Notes under the pieces: generated by a model
What the model was told of the DNA's origin: nothing
Seen by the model: the letters and a program-made list of their open reading frames with translations, nothing else
The model's database searches: none
Position numbers and translations under genes: made by a program
Assembly (NCBI GenBank): GCA_021014325.1
Contig: CM037475.1
Coordinates: forward strand, 1,643,001-1,707,000
DNA length: 64,000 bases
Source: Plazaster borealis
Lineage: Eukaryota > Echinodermata > Asteroidea > Forcipulatida > Labidiasteridae
Direction: 5' to 3'
Part shown: piece by piece, positions 21,106-34,100 of the stretch
Numbering within the stretch: the first letter of the stretch is position 1
How the letters are laid out: each line of letters starts with the position of its first letter

Positions 21106-21704
21106 AGATGGGCTATAACGCCATATTCAGTTTTGTGATACACTCATTTTCCAATAGATAGAGTCCTCATGTAAGTGGGGAAAAAATTACAAGTCAAACC
21201 TTATGTTAAAGTGGTGTAATTGCCATTCTATTCGATGCACTTCTAGTGCAAAATTTGTCAACATTCAAAACATCCTATGAAATCATTCAGGAGATAAATG
21301 GGTCTGTACATTTTTGTACAGGGATGTTTTGGTTCATTCGTGACAAATTTGAAACATGATGTTATTTGATTTCAACAACTTATGGGTCTTTACATTCCAA
21401 GGAAGAAATTGTTAATCAGTCCAGAGTTCAAATTCAATGCTGTTTTGATTGAATATCATCGAAAGTCAGGAATGAACCAAAACATCCCCGTACACAAATT
21501 TACAGACCCATTTATCTCCTGAATGATGTCATAGGATGTTTTGAATTATGACAAATTTTGCACTGGAAGTGTATCAAATAGAATGGCAATTACACCACTT
21601 TAACATGAGGTTGAGACTTGTAATTTTTTAACCACTTACATGAGGACTCTATCTATTGGAAAACAAGTACATCACAAAATTGAATTTGCCATTAAAGCCC
21701 ATCT
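21106..21704. mobile_element. TTAA-flanked foldback, family 5
   Basis: TTAA at 21102-21105 and 21705-21708. Ends AGATGGGC and GCCCATCT, with arms of about 250 bp (GATAGAGTCCTCATGTAAG against CTTACATGAGGACTCTATC-like). A transcript would form a long hairpin. It lies about 370 bp upstream of the SPATA20 start. Confidence 0.75.
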
Positions 21705-21775
21705 TTAAGGTGATCCCTCTGCTGCCGCTTCCCAGGTTGTGATCCCTTCTCATACGGCAGTTACAGTTTGAATAG

Positions 21776-21930
21776 TTTCTGACTGGCACCCCCGAACACT
21801 GATTTTTTACAAAATTGGGAGACCGCCACCATAGAGCTAGACGGCTCAGTTGGAAGAGTGGAGGCATGTTAATCCAGAGGTTGCATGTTCGAATCCTGCT
21901 ATACTCAATTTTTCTTCATTCAACCCTAAA
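21776..21930 (+). mobile_element. tRNA-derived SINE (Asn-like head), copy 4
   Basis: TTTCTGACTGGCACCCC, then GGGAGACCGCCACCATAG, then a tRNA-like head with CTAGACGGCTCAGTTGG and GGTTGCATGTTCGAATCC, then the tail TTTTTCTTCATTCAACCC. It sits within 150 bp of the SPATA20 coding start. Confidence 0.75.
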
Positions 21931-22073
21931 TCAAATCATGAGAATCGCTTACAAAAGATCTGAAAAAAGTCAAAATATTGTGTTTTATATTTCCTTGATG
22001 CACTTGATTTCTGATGTGGTTTCCTATTATTTGGAATGCGTTTTTTCTGCCCATCAGGTTTATTTTAAGAACC

Positions 22074-22168
22074 ATGGCCACCGGAAGCTCAGATGTATCC
22101 CACAGGAATCGATTAGCCAATGAGAAGTCGCCGTATCTTTTGCAGCATGCCAGCAACCCAGTTGATTG
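22074..22168 (+). CDS. SPATA20: SPATA20 exon 1
   Basis: [32 protein letters not shown]. Donor GATTG|gtcagt splits the Trp codon. A pyrimidine tract and CAG at 22041-22057 could be the acceptor of a non-coding leader exon. If transcription instead runs through, the upstream ATG at 22014 is available. Confidence 0.93.
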
Positions 22169-25100
22169 GTCAGTAACAATCACATGCACTTTCAAGGTTT
22201 TAAAAATCCATCTTAAGCGTTAAAGCATCTTGCATCCTTTGGTAATTTGGCGCTTTATAAATCCAGTTATTATTATTTATTCATAAATACCCCAGATAGT
22301 TTCACTATTCCTATTGGTGGAGAGCACGTCACGTGGGGGTGTTTAAACGACTGATAAAGACATAACCTGGAGCTGTTTAAGACCGGCTGGCTTCGCGTGT
22401 TGGGCGCGCAAGCTCATTTACGCCAATTTACTTACGCGGAACGCAATATATAGCTATTAGTAACCCGCACGTAATCTTTTTGTACACGCGCGTACACACA
22501 ACCCAAGGCGCACAAACAAAATTTTGAAAATTTTGAAAATATACAAACTTTGAAAATTCGCTAAACAAACAGATTGTCACAGATTGTCTATATAGGCCTA
22601 CTTGTTATTTTTTTTCCCTTTTGAACAAAAGGGCATTTATGAATGGGAATAAAAGAGTAGGGACTCGTTCTTAAACAACTGTTTAAAACCTTGCAGGGTC
22701 GTGGCCGTGCGATAAAGGCCCGATCGCATGGCCACGATTCTGTTTAAACGGCCGTTTAAGAACTCGTCACCACTCTTTTATTCCCTTATTAACCTATAGA
22801 GTGCAGATTAATGTCTTTATGGGGATCATTGGTTGCGCAGAAATCTCTCAAAAATCTTCGGCGGGAGGGGATAGAAACAGTATTTTATTGCAGTTAGGTT
22901 AAGTAAGATAATCAGTCCATTTTTGTCTGTCTGTTCATTGGGATGTGTCAGCAGCGTTCTCTCTTAACAGTGGTCCGCTGGCCAAATGCCAGTTAAAACA
23001 CCTGAGGACCAGTCAAAATTCTCTCCAAGTGGTCCTGCTGGCTAGTTCAGTGTTGAAAAGCATCCCTATGTAATATGGAATATGGACTAGTGAAAAAGCT
23101 GACGGACAAGTGAAGAGATAAGTCCTGCTAGCCAGTCACTGAAAAAGTGAAGGGCAAACCCTGGTCAGTTGATCGTTGAAGTCTTGGTGGGAGAGTCAGC
23201 TTCTTGTTGAACACAAGTTCACTTCTTCCATGCAAAGATCATCCTTACTGTCTTTCCTCTTTCAGGTATCCATGGGGACCAGAGGCGTTTGAGAAAGCCA
23301 AGAAAGAGAACAAACTCATCTTCCTTTCAGGTCAGTAAAACAACTTTTCCCAACTAAAAGGCCATGGCTGGATTTCATAAAGCACTAAGATTCATCTTAA
23401 AGGGACACGTTGCCTTGGATCGGGCGAGTTGGTCTATAAAAAGCATTCGTAACTGTTTGTTATAAAATGCATATGGTTAGAAAGATGTTTTTGTGTAGAA
23501 CACACACAATAACAACACAAAATTTTTGTTTTTTCTTTCATCATCGTGACAATAAGCCATCGCCATTTTGTGAATTTTTCAATTTTGACAAAACAAAATG
23601 GCATGTGTGTAGTAACAAAAAAAAAAAAACCACGCAATTTCGAGGCTTATTTGTGTGGATCATTGAATTGTACTTTTATAACGTCTTTCTAACTTTATGC
23701 ATTTTATAACAAACGGTTAAAAACGTGTTTTTTTTAGACCAACTCGTCCGATCCAAGGCAACGTGTCCATTTAAGATGAGTTGTCAATATCACCATAGTG
23801 AATTTGCATCGTGACATCATACTTTGCTGAGCAGTTAAGATTGATTTGCACTTAATATCATTCTTGTATGTAGCTCTTTGTGAAATTGGTCCTGGGCTCG
23901 ATTTTACAAAGAGCTTAGATTGATATTAATTGAGAATCAATCCTAACTGCCAAGCAAAGTGTGATGTCACAATACAAATCACTATGGTGATAGTGACAAC
24001 TCATCTTAATGTTGTATCTTGGGTAGAATCTCTCCTTAACTTGGGTTCTTTGTTCCGTCTGGAATGATTATTAATAGTGGGTGACCACCAAAACATGAAA
24101 TAACTTGACCACATACACCGATGAACTGATGATATCTGAACACTAGGTTTTTTTCGGAGCTCCGCTCGTTTCAAAGATCTCTCTCTAACTCCCCTCTCTT
24201 TCTTACATTTCTTTATTTTATTCCAATCTTTGTTATTAATCATTTTCTAAATCAAAATGTTATTATGTATTAAAAAGAAATCAACCGCGCACGTGGTCAC
24301 GCTTTGCAAGTAGCTCGCGCATGCGGTGAATTAATTTACATGTCACTAAGATTAATCTTAGTGCTTTGTGAAGTCGAGTAATATAATAATAATATAATAA
24401 AGAGAGATTTATAAAGCACAAACAGTTGCAGATCGGTTCCGCCTCAAGGCGCTGAGTAAAGAGGAGGCATGTACTAAATGTTCTAAAAACACAGCAAAGA
24501 TAATGAAATTAATTAAATGTTGATCCTTTATAAGCGATGTCCATCATTTACCAAATTGCTTATTGGAGATATTAATTTTTGATACACATTTAGTTGGATA
24601 CTCCACCTGTCACTGGTGCCATGTGATGGAGCGTGAAACGTTTGAGAGTTCAGAGATTGGTTCATTGATGAATAAAGACATGGTGTGTATTAAGGTGGAC
24701 CGAGAGGAACGTCCGGATGTTGACCGCGTCTACATGACCTTTGTTCAGGTAAGGATTATTGGACAATGCCCCTCACATTCAGGCTTGTGAAATCTCCGCG
24801 GATATCCGCTTTTTTCTTTTTTTGTCGATTTTTTATTTCCACTTTTTTTTTCTTTCTTTTTTCGGGTTTTTTTTTTTCTTTTTCTTTTTTCTCTTTTTCT
24901 TTTTTCTTCACTTTTTGGCCTTAAATGTGCTCGGCAACAGTAATGTACATAACAATAATGTGAAATAAGCCTAGTTACTGGATCAATGGGGTGCCCCAAT
25001 TCGACCAGCGTAAATGCGTGACGCGCGCTCACTTGACGTTCCCCGATAATTCTTACATCATGTAGTGTTTCAGCTCTTTTTTTAAGGGTCCACTCACAGG

Positions 25101-28100
25101 CCTGCACATTACCCTAACCACAGTTATTAGAAGAAAACATTTTCTGAATGACTTTGGATTATATGTTAGTTGGGATCAACATTACAACCTCTTTCCCACC
25201 GTAGGTCTGTAGCCTGCCTCTGTCTTTTCTACAGATATTTTCATGGTAAATGTAGAGACCCTCGAACAATCAGAACGTTCTTGTGAAGAAGTTCCCTGTG
25301 AAGATCCTGGAAACGAGATTTAAAATGTTACAACCTCATTCCCATCGAAGGTCTGTAGCCAGCCTCTGTCTTTTGTACAGATATTTTCATGGTAAATGTA
25401 GAGAGACCCTCGAACAATCGGAACGTTCTTGTGAAGAAGTTCCCTGTGAGGATCCTGGAAACAAGATTAAAAACGTTACAACCTCTTTCCCATGGAAGGT
25501 CTGTAGCCAGCCTCTGTCTTTTCTACAGATATTTTCATGGTAAATGTGCCACCTGTGTGTCCGACCTGGTTCCTCCTATCGGGACGTTTTTCTGCTTCTT
25601 CTCACCCATACACTCTAGCTTTGCTGAGATGTAGAACAAAGAGCCATTCCAACAGCTTTATTCCATGTTCTGCATCTCTTTGGAACTCCTTGCCTGGTGC
25701 ATGTTTCCTTCCATCCTACAATCTAGACTGTTTTAAAGGCAGGGTGTAATTTTTTGGTTATTACTCCAAATGTTATTTAACATAAAAACATACTTGGTAA
25801 AGAGCACTGGAGAGCTGTTGGTATTGTAAAACATTGTTAGAAATGACCCCTTTGAAGTAATGTATTTTTAGAGAAAGAGGTGATTTTTCACACAAACATT
25901 TCAATCTGAAAGCCTTGCTCAGGTATCTACAAGCACACAATTCTATGCAACAAGGGTGCATTTTTCTTTCATCATTTTTCTTGCAACTTTGATGACCAAT
26001 TGAGCCCAATGTTCACAGGCTTGTTATTTTATGCATATTGTTGGGATACACCAAGTATATCTTGCCTTTAACAGAAATATCAATTCAAACCTTCAGCTCC
26101 CCTGAGTTATTTTCATCTTAAATGTTTTCTATTGGTAGCCACTTACCCGAGAGTGGCTTTTAGCCTTATTTGGGGCAAAAAAAGAAAAGAAAAAAAGCGT
26201 ACTTCAGAATATTAAGTTACAAGGATATTTCAGCCAACTTGTTTTCAATTTCATGCAGGGTTCTTCCCAGGTTTTTTCAAAACTGGGGCATTCTTGGCCA
26301 AAATTTTGGGATGTTTGGCTGAAGCGCGCTGAATTGAAACAAGGTCCTCGGAATGTTTTCTACTTGGTGTTTTCCTTGGTTTTCAAAGCCCTACTGTGCA
26401 ATTTTGAGCATTTTTTTATTGTTGGCGTATCGGCTGATTATTTTTGCGTATCGGCAGAAATTCTTGCGTATCGGCACGCAATTCTTGCATATCGGCCCGA
26501 TATGCTAGCTTGTGCATGGGGAGAACCCTGTTATGGCATTGCTGAATACGGATCACCATTCTACACTTATCTTATCTCTGATCAACCTTTTTCTCAGGCC
26601 TCGAGCGGGGGCGGAGGCTGGCCTATGAGTGTTTGGTTGACCCCTGACCTTAAACCCATCGTTGGAGGGACGTATTTCCCACCAGCTGATCGCTATGGTC
26701 GTCCTGGATTTGCTACAATCGTTCGAAGCATCGTCAGTCAGGTGAGTGGGTAATAATTGTTTTATTACAGGAACATGTCGTATATAGACTGTGCAAGTCT
26801 CGCGCGTATCGTAACGAGAAAACACGTCAAACGATAAAAAACATTTCTTTTTCTGAAATCAAATATTTGTTTTAACCTTTATCTAATGACAAAATCTGAA
26901 CAACAAAAATACTCATTACAATTTTTATAAAACTAGTTTTAGCTTTTATTATGAACACACAAATAATGTGTTAATTCTTATTGAAACAAAATTAAAACTC
27001 TAGTTCAAGGATGCTTATTTGATCTTAACTTTTTAGAAACCCCTTATGCGGATTCGCGATGGTCACACGGGCATCAAATTAACGCTTGACGCAGTAAATA
27101 GAGGACGCTGACGCCTCAACAACCATAGACTGCAATGAAAAGGCTTCGCGTTGCAATTACAGCATCTGGCGATTATTATCGCGCATCAAAAACAAGCATT
27201 TACATAAGTTTTGTGATTGGTGGTGAGCACGAAATTCTCAATTTTTTGCAGTAACCGGAAGCTGAGGTCAAGTTTAATTCTCGGGTTTTCTTTGTTATAT
27301 TGTTGAATTGATTTTACTTTTATGTTTTTTATCACTAAGTATTACATTCCCAACAACATACATAATTTTCATGGTCATAAACTACGTTAAACTAAAATAA
27401 TTTACGAAACAAAATCTTGCCCAGGTAAAAGTCCATATGGTTGGGACCACAATGGTCCCGGAAGCTCGAATGCACGCGAGACTTGCACAGTCTATTGGTA
27501 TGAGTCATTTCATGTTAATGTCATTAAATTATCATTAAATTAGCCTTTGAGAAAGACTCTGCTAGAGTCGAAACGTCAGGCCATTAATAACAATAACAAT
27601 ACACAGTTCTTATATAGCACTTTATCACACTTGAGGGTGTCTCAAAGCACTAATAATTTTTTCTACAAGTTATGCGGAGCTATGGTTGAAATATAAGACC
27701 TGTTTATTTACATAGCACCATGTAACAAGTTGCTGTGGTGCAATCTGCAGCCAACCATATCAGAAAACACCTGGGCAAACCCCTTTGTTTAGCAATAAGT
27801 ATACTGGGTTATTGTATGTGCATTACACAACACACTGAGCCTACGGCTTTACGTCCCATCTGGAGGACGAAGCAATAATGGTTAAGTGTCTTGCTTAAGG
27901 ATACAAGTGTCATGACCGGGACTCGAACCCACACTCTGCTGATCAGAATCACTCGAATTTGTCATAAGATATAATTTTTTTAAAGATTTGGTTTCAGAAA
28001 AAAAAAGTTTTCGTTTGACGTGTTTTCTTGTTCCGATACACGCAAGACTTAAAAAGCTATGTATTCTTGACTGTAGCCTACGGTCATATGTTACATTTTG

Positions 28101-31100
28101 AGGTGAATTGAACTGAACTGAAATGAAATTTTATGGATGCGATAGTTCCTTTATGTAAGAAATATTCTAAAGATTTAATTTCCCAAACAGTGGAACAAGG
28201 AACCGGAGAGGATGATGCAGCAAGCAGACAAGATCTTACAAGCTTTACAGAAAGCTACGACCACCAAGGCTTTGTCCGATGCTGGACCCCTAGCCATGGA
28301 CTCCAGTGTCAGTCTGTGTTACCGTCAACTAGCCCAGAGCTTTGAACCTCAGTATGGGGGCTTTGGGGCTGCTCCTAAGTTCCCACAACCAGGTATGTAC
28401 TTCATCTTTGCTTTTGGATTATAAGCCGCCCGGAATATAAGCCGCATTCAAAAGCATATCACATGCACAGAAGACCAAGGTTTTAGCCAGGATTTGAAAG
28501 GGTGTCCAAATTTGCTGGAAATTTAAAAACTGGGTGTCCAAATTGTTCACTTATAATACATTTACATGTAAATGGCAGATAAAACAGGGTGTCCAAATTT
28601 AAAATAGGTGTCCAAAAGACACCCAGACACCCCTCTGGCTAACACTATGCAGAAGACTGGGTTTGAAACAGCGGTGAGCAAGTGAAAATTTTCCCTTTGT
28701 TTTTCGCTGGGCGAGGCAAAACGAAAGTTCTTTGTATGGCACAATAGATAAGGGGTCAGATCTGACGGTGGTCAAATCTGATAGCAGGATTATTTTCAAG
28801 TTTGTAAGATGGTTTGACAAGTCTGTTTATTTGGTGGATTTTTTTGTGCCAGCAAAAGTGATCACTATAAATACATGGCGCTGCATTTATATTATGACTG
28901 TGTGGTACACAAACACGCAAGTATGAATAGAAGGTAGTCCGTGCACATCACACAACTGTGGACACAGTATGCAGATCCTTTCCCTGCAGTGCATGCAGGG
29001 GGTCCAAAGTCCAGCAGTTAGCACGCTGTGATTGGCTGTTAAATATCCATATTCATAGTTACCATTCTCTAATCTATGCTATACGTAAGTGTCAGAAGGT
29101 TCCAAAGGGGCCCGCTCGTAATATCAGGGCATGGTCTTATCGTACTTTAAACGAAAGTGACTTTATCAATGACCGGGGCGGACACAGAAAAAGAAAAAGG
29201 GGCCATCAACGTTGATACTCGTCTCATTCATGAGCATGCCTTACATGCATGCAGTCATTGATCTCTATTCATGCAGCGCAGCCTTTGTGTGGCCGTCTAA
29301 AGCCATGCGCAGCACCCTGGGCTAGATGTTTGCGTGGGTTGTTGTTCCGCGTCGCCGACACTGGCCACGCTGATCTCATATACATGTACATGTACACGGT
29401 TTGTCACCCTGACTGCTCGGTATACCATACCAACACACACAAACTCCGGACGCCGATGGGTCCACACATGAAACCGATAACGGAAGTTACTATTTAATTC
29501 GAACGTTACATTTTGAAAATTATAAAAATTGATTGGGTAGAATGGGTGGATTTTTTTTTTTTAAACTTCACAATGTTAGAAAACTATATATTTAAACAAA
29601 AACTTGAAAAATCTCAGCGGTAGAATGGTTAAATTTTTCACTTTGGTATCGTTTTGTGACACTGTTTTAGGGGTGTCAAAATTTTTGTTCAAAGCAATAT
29701 TTTACATTGATTAACGGTATGGTGCTGTTGCCTGGCCATGCGCCTGATGTTGGAGTGACGAATGCATTTTCAAAATAGTCTTGTCTAGATATTTCTCAAA
29801 TATTTGCATTTTATTCCACTCCAAAAACCTGACAAATAAACTATACATAAATAATTGGTAAAATACTGCCTTACTTTTATCTAATTAAATCCATTCGCAT
29901 TAGTGTAAAAATTAAACACCCCTATTTTTTTAATAGTACATTCACACAGCATCAGGGAAAGAATTGCGCAATATCGTGTCACAAATGGTGGCTCTGACTC
30001 AGGTAAATTATGGAAGGCCATTAAAAACATTCTGCCTACCGCTAAAAATGTCATCATAACTAACATTAGGTCTGGTAATGAAATTTTGACTGCCATTGCT
30101 AATGAGTTTAATAATTTGTTTGCTAATATCGGCAGGAAGTTAACAGATAGGGGGGGGGGGGGTGAGATACCCTGATTCAGCAGAGATCATTTGACTATGT
30201 CAGCTTATGTACCCATGACACAGAGCCAGTGGAGGAGCTGTTTCATTTTGTGGGTGTGGTGCCGCGTGAGGTAAGTATTGTTGCTGCGTGGCCTTGATGT
30301 CACCAAGGCTACTGGACTTGATGGTTTTGGCCCCAAGCTGTTGAAGGTGGGATACAGACAGCTTGCAGCACCACTAGCTCACTTCATGAACTTTAGCCTC
30401 TCCACTGGCTTTGTTCCATCAGCCTGGAAAATCAGTCAAATATCACCTATTTTTATAGAAAGGCGATAAACTAAACGTTAAGAACTATTTCTGTTTTTCA
30501 AACTTGCATGAAAATCTTTGAGAAACTCATCCATAAACAGTTGTTAAGCTATATGGAGAGAAAACACATTTTAACAGAGAACCAGTCTGGCTGTAGACCT
30601 ATGCACTCCACTCAAACTTGCCTACTTAATGTTTCTGATTACCTCCTGGAAAATATGAACTTGCGGGGTACCTCACGGGGGCAGTCTTCCTGGATCTTAA
30701 GAAAGCATTTGACACGGTTCAACATGAAAATCTTCTCAACAAATCAAATAATATTGGAGTGCAGGGTCTGGAGCTCGACTGGTTTTCATCTTATGTAAAT
30801 GGTCGCTAACAGGTGACTAAAATTGGTGAAAGCTATTCCTCCTCTACTGTAGTGACTTCGGGTGTGCCCCACGGTTCGGTATTTGGGCCACTTCTTTTTA
30901 CATTGTGCATAAATGATTACGCCAATATTCTTTTGGTAGACTCTAAAATGTATTTTTAGGCAGATGACACAGCTATTTTTACTCATGCTAAATCTATCGA
31001 TCTTATTAGCAGAGCCCTCAACAGAGATATGATGGAAATTTCCAAATGGCTTCAGACTAATTGTTTAACTTTTAATACAAACACAACCAAAAGTATGTTA

Positions 31101-34100
31101 TTTGGAACTCAAGCCAAACTTCGCCGTATTGAGGAAAATTTACATGTGAATATCGGTGACAATGCCATTGACAATGTCGATCATTTCAAATGCTTGGGTG
31201 TCTGGCTAGATTCATCTTTATCTTGGAGTGTACACATTGAGAAACTTACCACGACTGTTAATAAACGTGTGGGGGTTCTCCGGAAGATCAGAAGCGTTCT
31301 TCCTCAACATACTTTAAACTTGTTATACAAAACTTCTGATTCTTCCTCATTTTGATTAGTGATGCTGTCTGGGGCAACTCGGCCAAAGTTTTTCTTACCC
31401 AACTTGATAAAATCCAAAACAGTGCTGTTAGAGCTTATCCTTAGTCTTCCCCGGAGATCCCCCACACAATTTTTCATCTACTTTTGGGTGGCAGTCACTA
31501 AGCGAAAGAAGACAATTTCATTTAACTGTTTTAGTCTATAAGAGTCTTACTTCTAGACTGCCTCCCAAACTATGCAATGTTTTTAATTAGGCTGCCAATG
31601 CCCACTCATACAACACCAGATCGGTCTCACAAGGTAATCTAGTTCCCCCACTGCCAAAATCCAATTTAGGTAAAGGTAAATTTTCTGACCGTGGGGTCAA
31701 TTTATTCAATGCACTTCCCCTTACACTTAAGAATCCCTCGCCCCCAACTGTAGCAAATTTTAAGACACAGTACACAAATTTGAGATTTTAACAGGTGGGG
31801 CAAGTGGAGCTTTACCCAGTTGGTCCAGATTTTTGACCTTTGTCTTTATTGTACATGTACTTATGGTTTTTACTCTGTGTTGTTTGTTTGTTTTTACCTT
31901 ATATACGTGGCCTTTACCTTAATTTTGCTATTATTTATCTTGTTATATCTTTTTCAATGTTCTTGTCATTTTCTTGTACATAAAAGTTTGTTTGTAGCTG
32001 CTGGGCACCTCTGAAAAACAGTGTATTGCCGAGAGGTTTCCCCAGGATATTTAAGAAATAAATGAATAAATAAATAAATAGGATTATGGGGTCTTTTGTT
32101 CAAATCCAACCCAAATAGCCTGTGGATTTTTTTTTCTTCTTCTACAGAACTCGCGAAAACACTGAGTATACAGTGCGCATCACACATCCATAATAAGATA
32201 CATATTTATAGACCCCTTGCATTGGCCGCCATCGCTGAGGTCAAACAATGGAAACGTGCTACGCTCCGCGCACAACTCTCAGCCAATGATAGTTCTTCAC
32301 TGACCTCAGTGAGGGCGCTGTTTTGGGCTTGTGACATCATATAATGGGTCTATTGGGTGCTTTCTAACAAGTTTGATGTCTCTCTTCCCGAACCTTGTAG
32401 TGAACTTTAACTTCATGCTGAGGATGTACAGCAGTAAACCAGACAGTAAAGAAGGCAAGGAAGGTCTTGAGATGTGCTTGAAGACACTACAGTTCATGGC
32501 CAAGGGTGGCATGTATGACCACATAGCACAGGTAATAAGTGTCAGTAATGCAGCAATGATTATCGTACTATGCTCAAGATTTTTTTAGTCTTAATCACCA
32601 ACAAAATATAATACATTATTTGTTATACATTTTGCTTTGTATGTGCCACACTTGTGGTTTGTGGTTTTGTGACTGGGAAGCCTGGTTGTAGTGTTTTTAT
32701 TTTTAATCCTGATTGATCCAGGAAAGTGTGTTGACATTCACTTCTTTTACAGGTCGGCTCATAGTTCGAATTGGAATCGGTAGAAATGGTTAAACGGTTA
32801 ACCAGAAGTCACTAGTTTCGTTTAACCAATTGGGAAAATAAACATAGTTGCACAACCCTAATATTGCATCATCATGTGTACTTATTGAGATCTTGTTATG
32901 AACAATGGTCGGATTGGGGTAGTGGTATCTATCCCTGCCTTCCACCTCTAGGACCCCGGTTCGAATCCTGCTGGGAGCACTACGTGGATTGGGTTTTCAG
33001 TCCCTACCTGACTGCGTGGGTTTTCCCTGGAATATTTCTCTGGGGTTTTCCTCCCACATCTAAAACTGAAACATCCTTCCTTGTCTTCTCTCCATGGGGT
33101 TCTTGGCTAGTACAGTGATTAAGTCCGCTTTTCTGAGAATTCTTGGCTTCACAACCAGAATTGATTTATGAAATGAAAAAACCCAATAGATTGTTAACCA
33201 ATGATGGAATGACAATGTCACTTTTATTTATAATTCATAAATACCTGGGACAGTTTATCCATTCTGATTGGCCGATAGGAGATCACGTGGCCATGTTGAA
33301 GGCCCACTGAAATGTCATAGTGAAAGACACTTTGATTCAATTGGTTTAAATGCTTGTTATTTTTGCTATTATTTTTTCAATTCTCCTTGAGAAACACTAC
33401 CTTATGAAGAAGTATCTTTTCAGACACTACAAATTATGTGTGTATCTGTGCAACATGAAAACCCATGTTTTCAGTTTGTCTGTAATTAAGTACATTTCAA
33501 CCAGTACTCAATCAATCAATTTCAATAAAAATACTGGAACGAATTATGTTGAAAATATAAAAATTTCTTTAGCTGCATGATTAGGACATGCGTGCAGACT
33601 TGGGTTTTTTTATAATCAAGATTAAACATTTCTTATTGAAAATGAAGACTTATTGTTTCTTTTCTTGTTAGGGTTTTCATCGCTACTCAACCGATGATTT
33701 CTGGCATGTACCACACTTTGAGAAGATGCTTTATGACCAGGGTCAGCTGGCAGTCAGCTACCTTGATGCCTACCAGGTACAATCTAGAATTCACAACATG
33801 AACCTTTGTTAAACATTTTCCAGCGAGTTGACCAACCATTTTGAGAAAAAATCAACTGCACAAGTTGTGCATGGTGACACAACTGTGCACAAAACTTACT
33901 GTGAAGATGTGTATACTGTGTTCACCCCATGATATCTTATTGCAGGCTGGCAAAGTTTATCGATTATTCAGAACCACAGTGGATGGTATTGAATGGTCAC
34001 ACAGTAGGAGGGTTTACTGTGTACTTTGTAGATGCATTCACCACACGCTATCAAATAGCAGGCTGGCACAGTTTGTCTATTATTCAAAACCACAGTGGGT

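Larger units (their letters stand above)
18541..22073. other. Divergent intergenic region between SIRT7 and SPATA20
   Basis: The two start codons are 3.5 kb apart and point away from each other, so the region holds both promoters. I see no TATA box or CpG-rich island near either start. From 18541 to 20017 there is no recognisable gene; a small hairpin (GTTGCGA...TCGCAAC) lies at 19189-19234. From 20018 onward it is mostly transposon sequence, listed separately. Confidence 0.6.

Noticed and set aside
24745..25107. Lysine-rich protein on the minus strand
   Set aside because: It is caused by a pyrimidine-rich tract in a SPATA20 intron.
29895..32082. Active retrotransposon
   Set aside because: The reverse-transcriptase blocks are split by stops and frame shifts, and the endonuclease part is absent.
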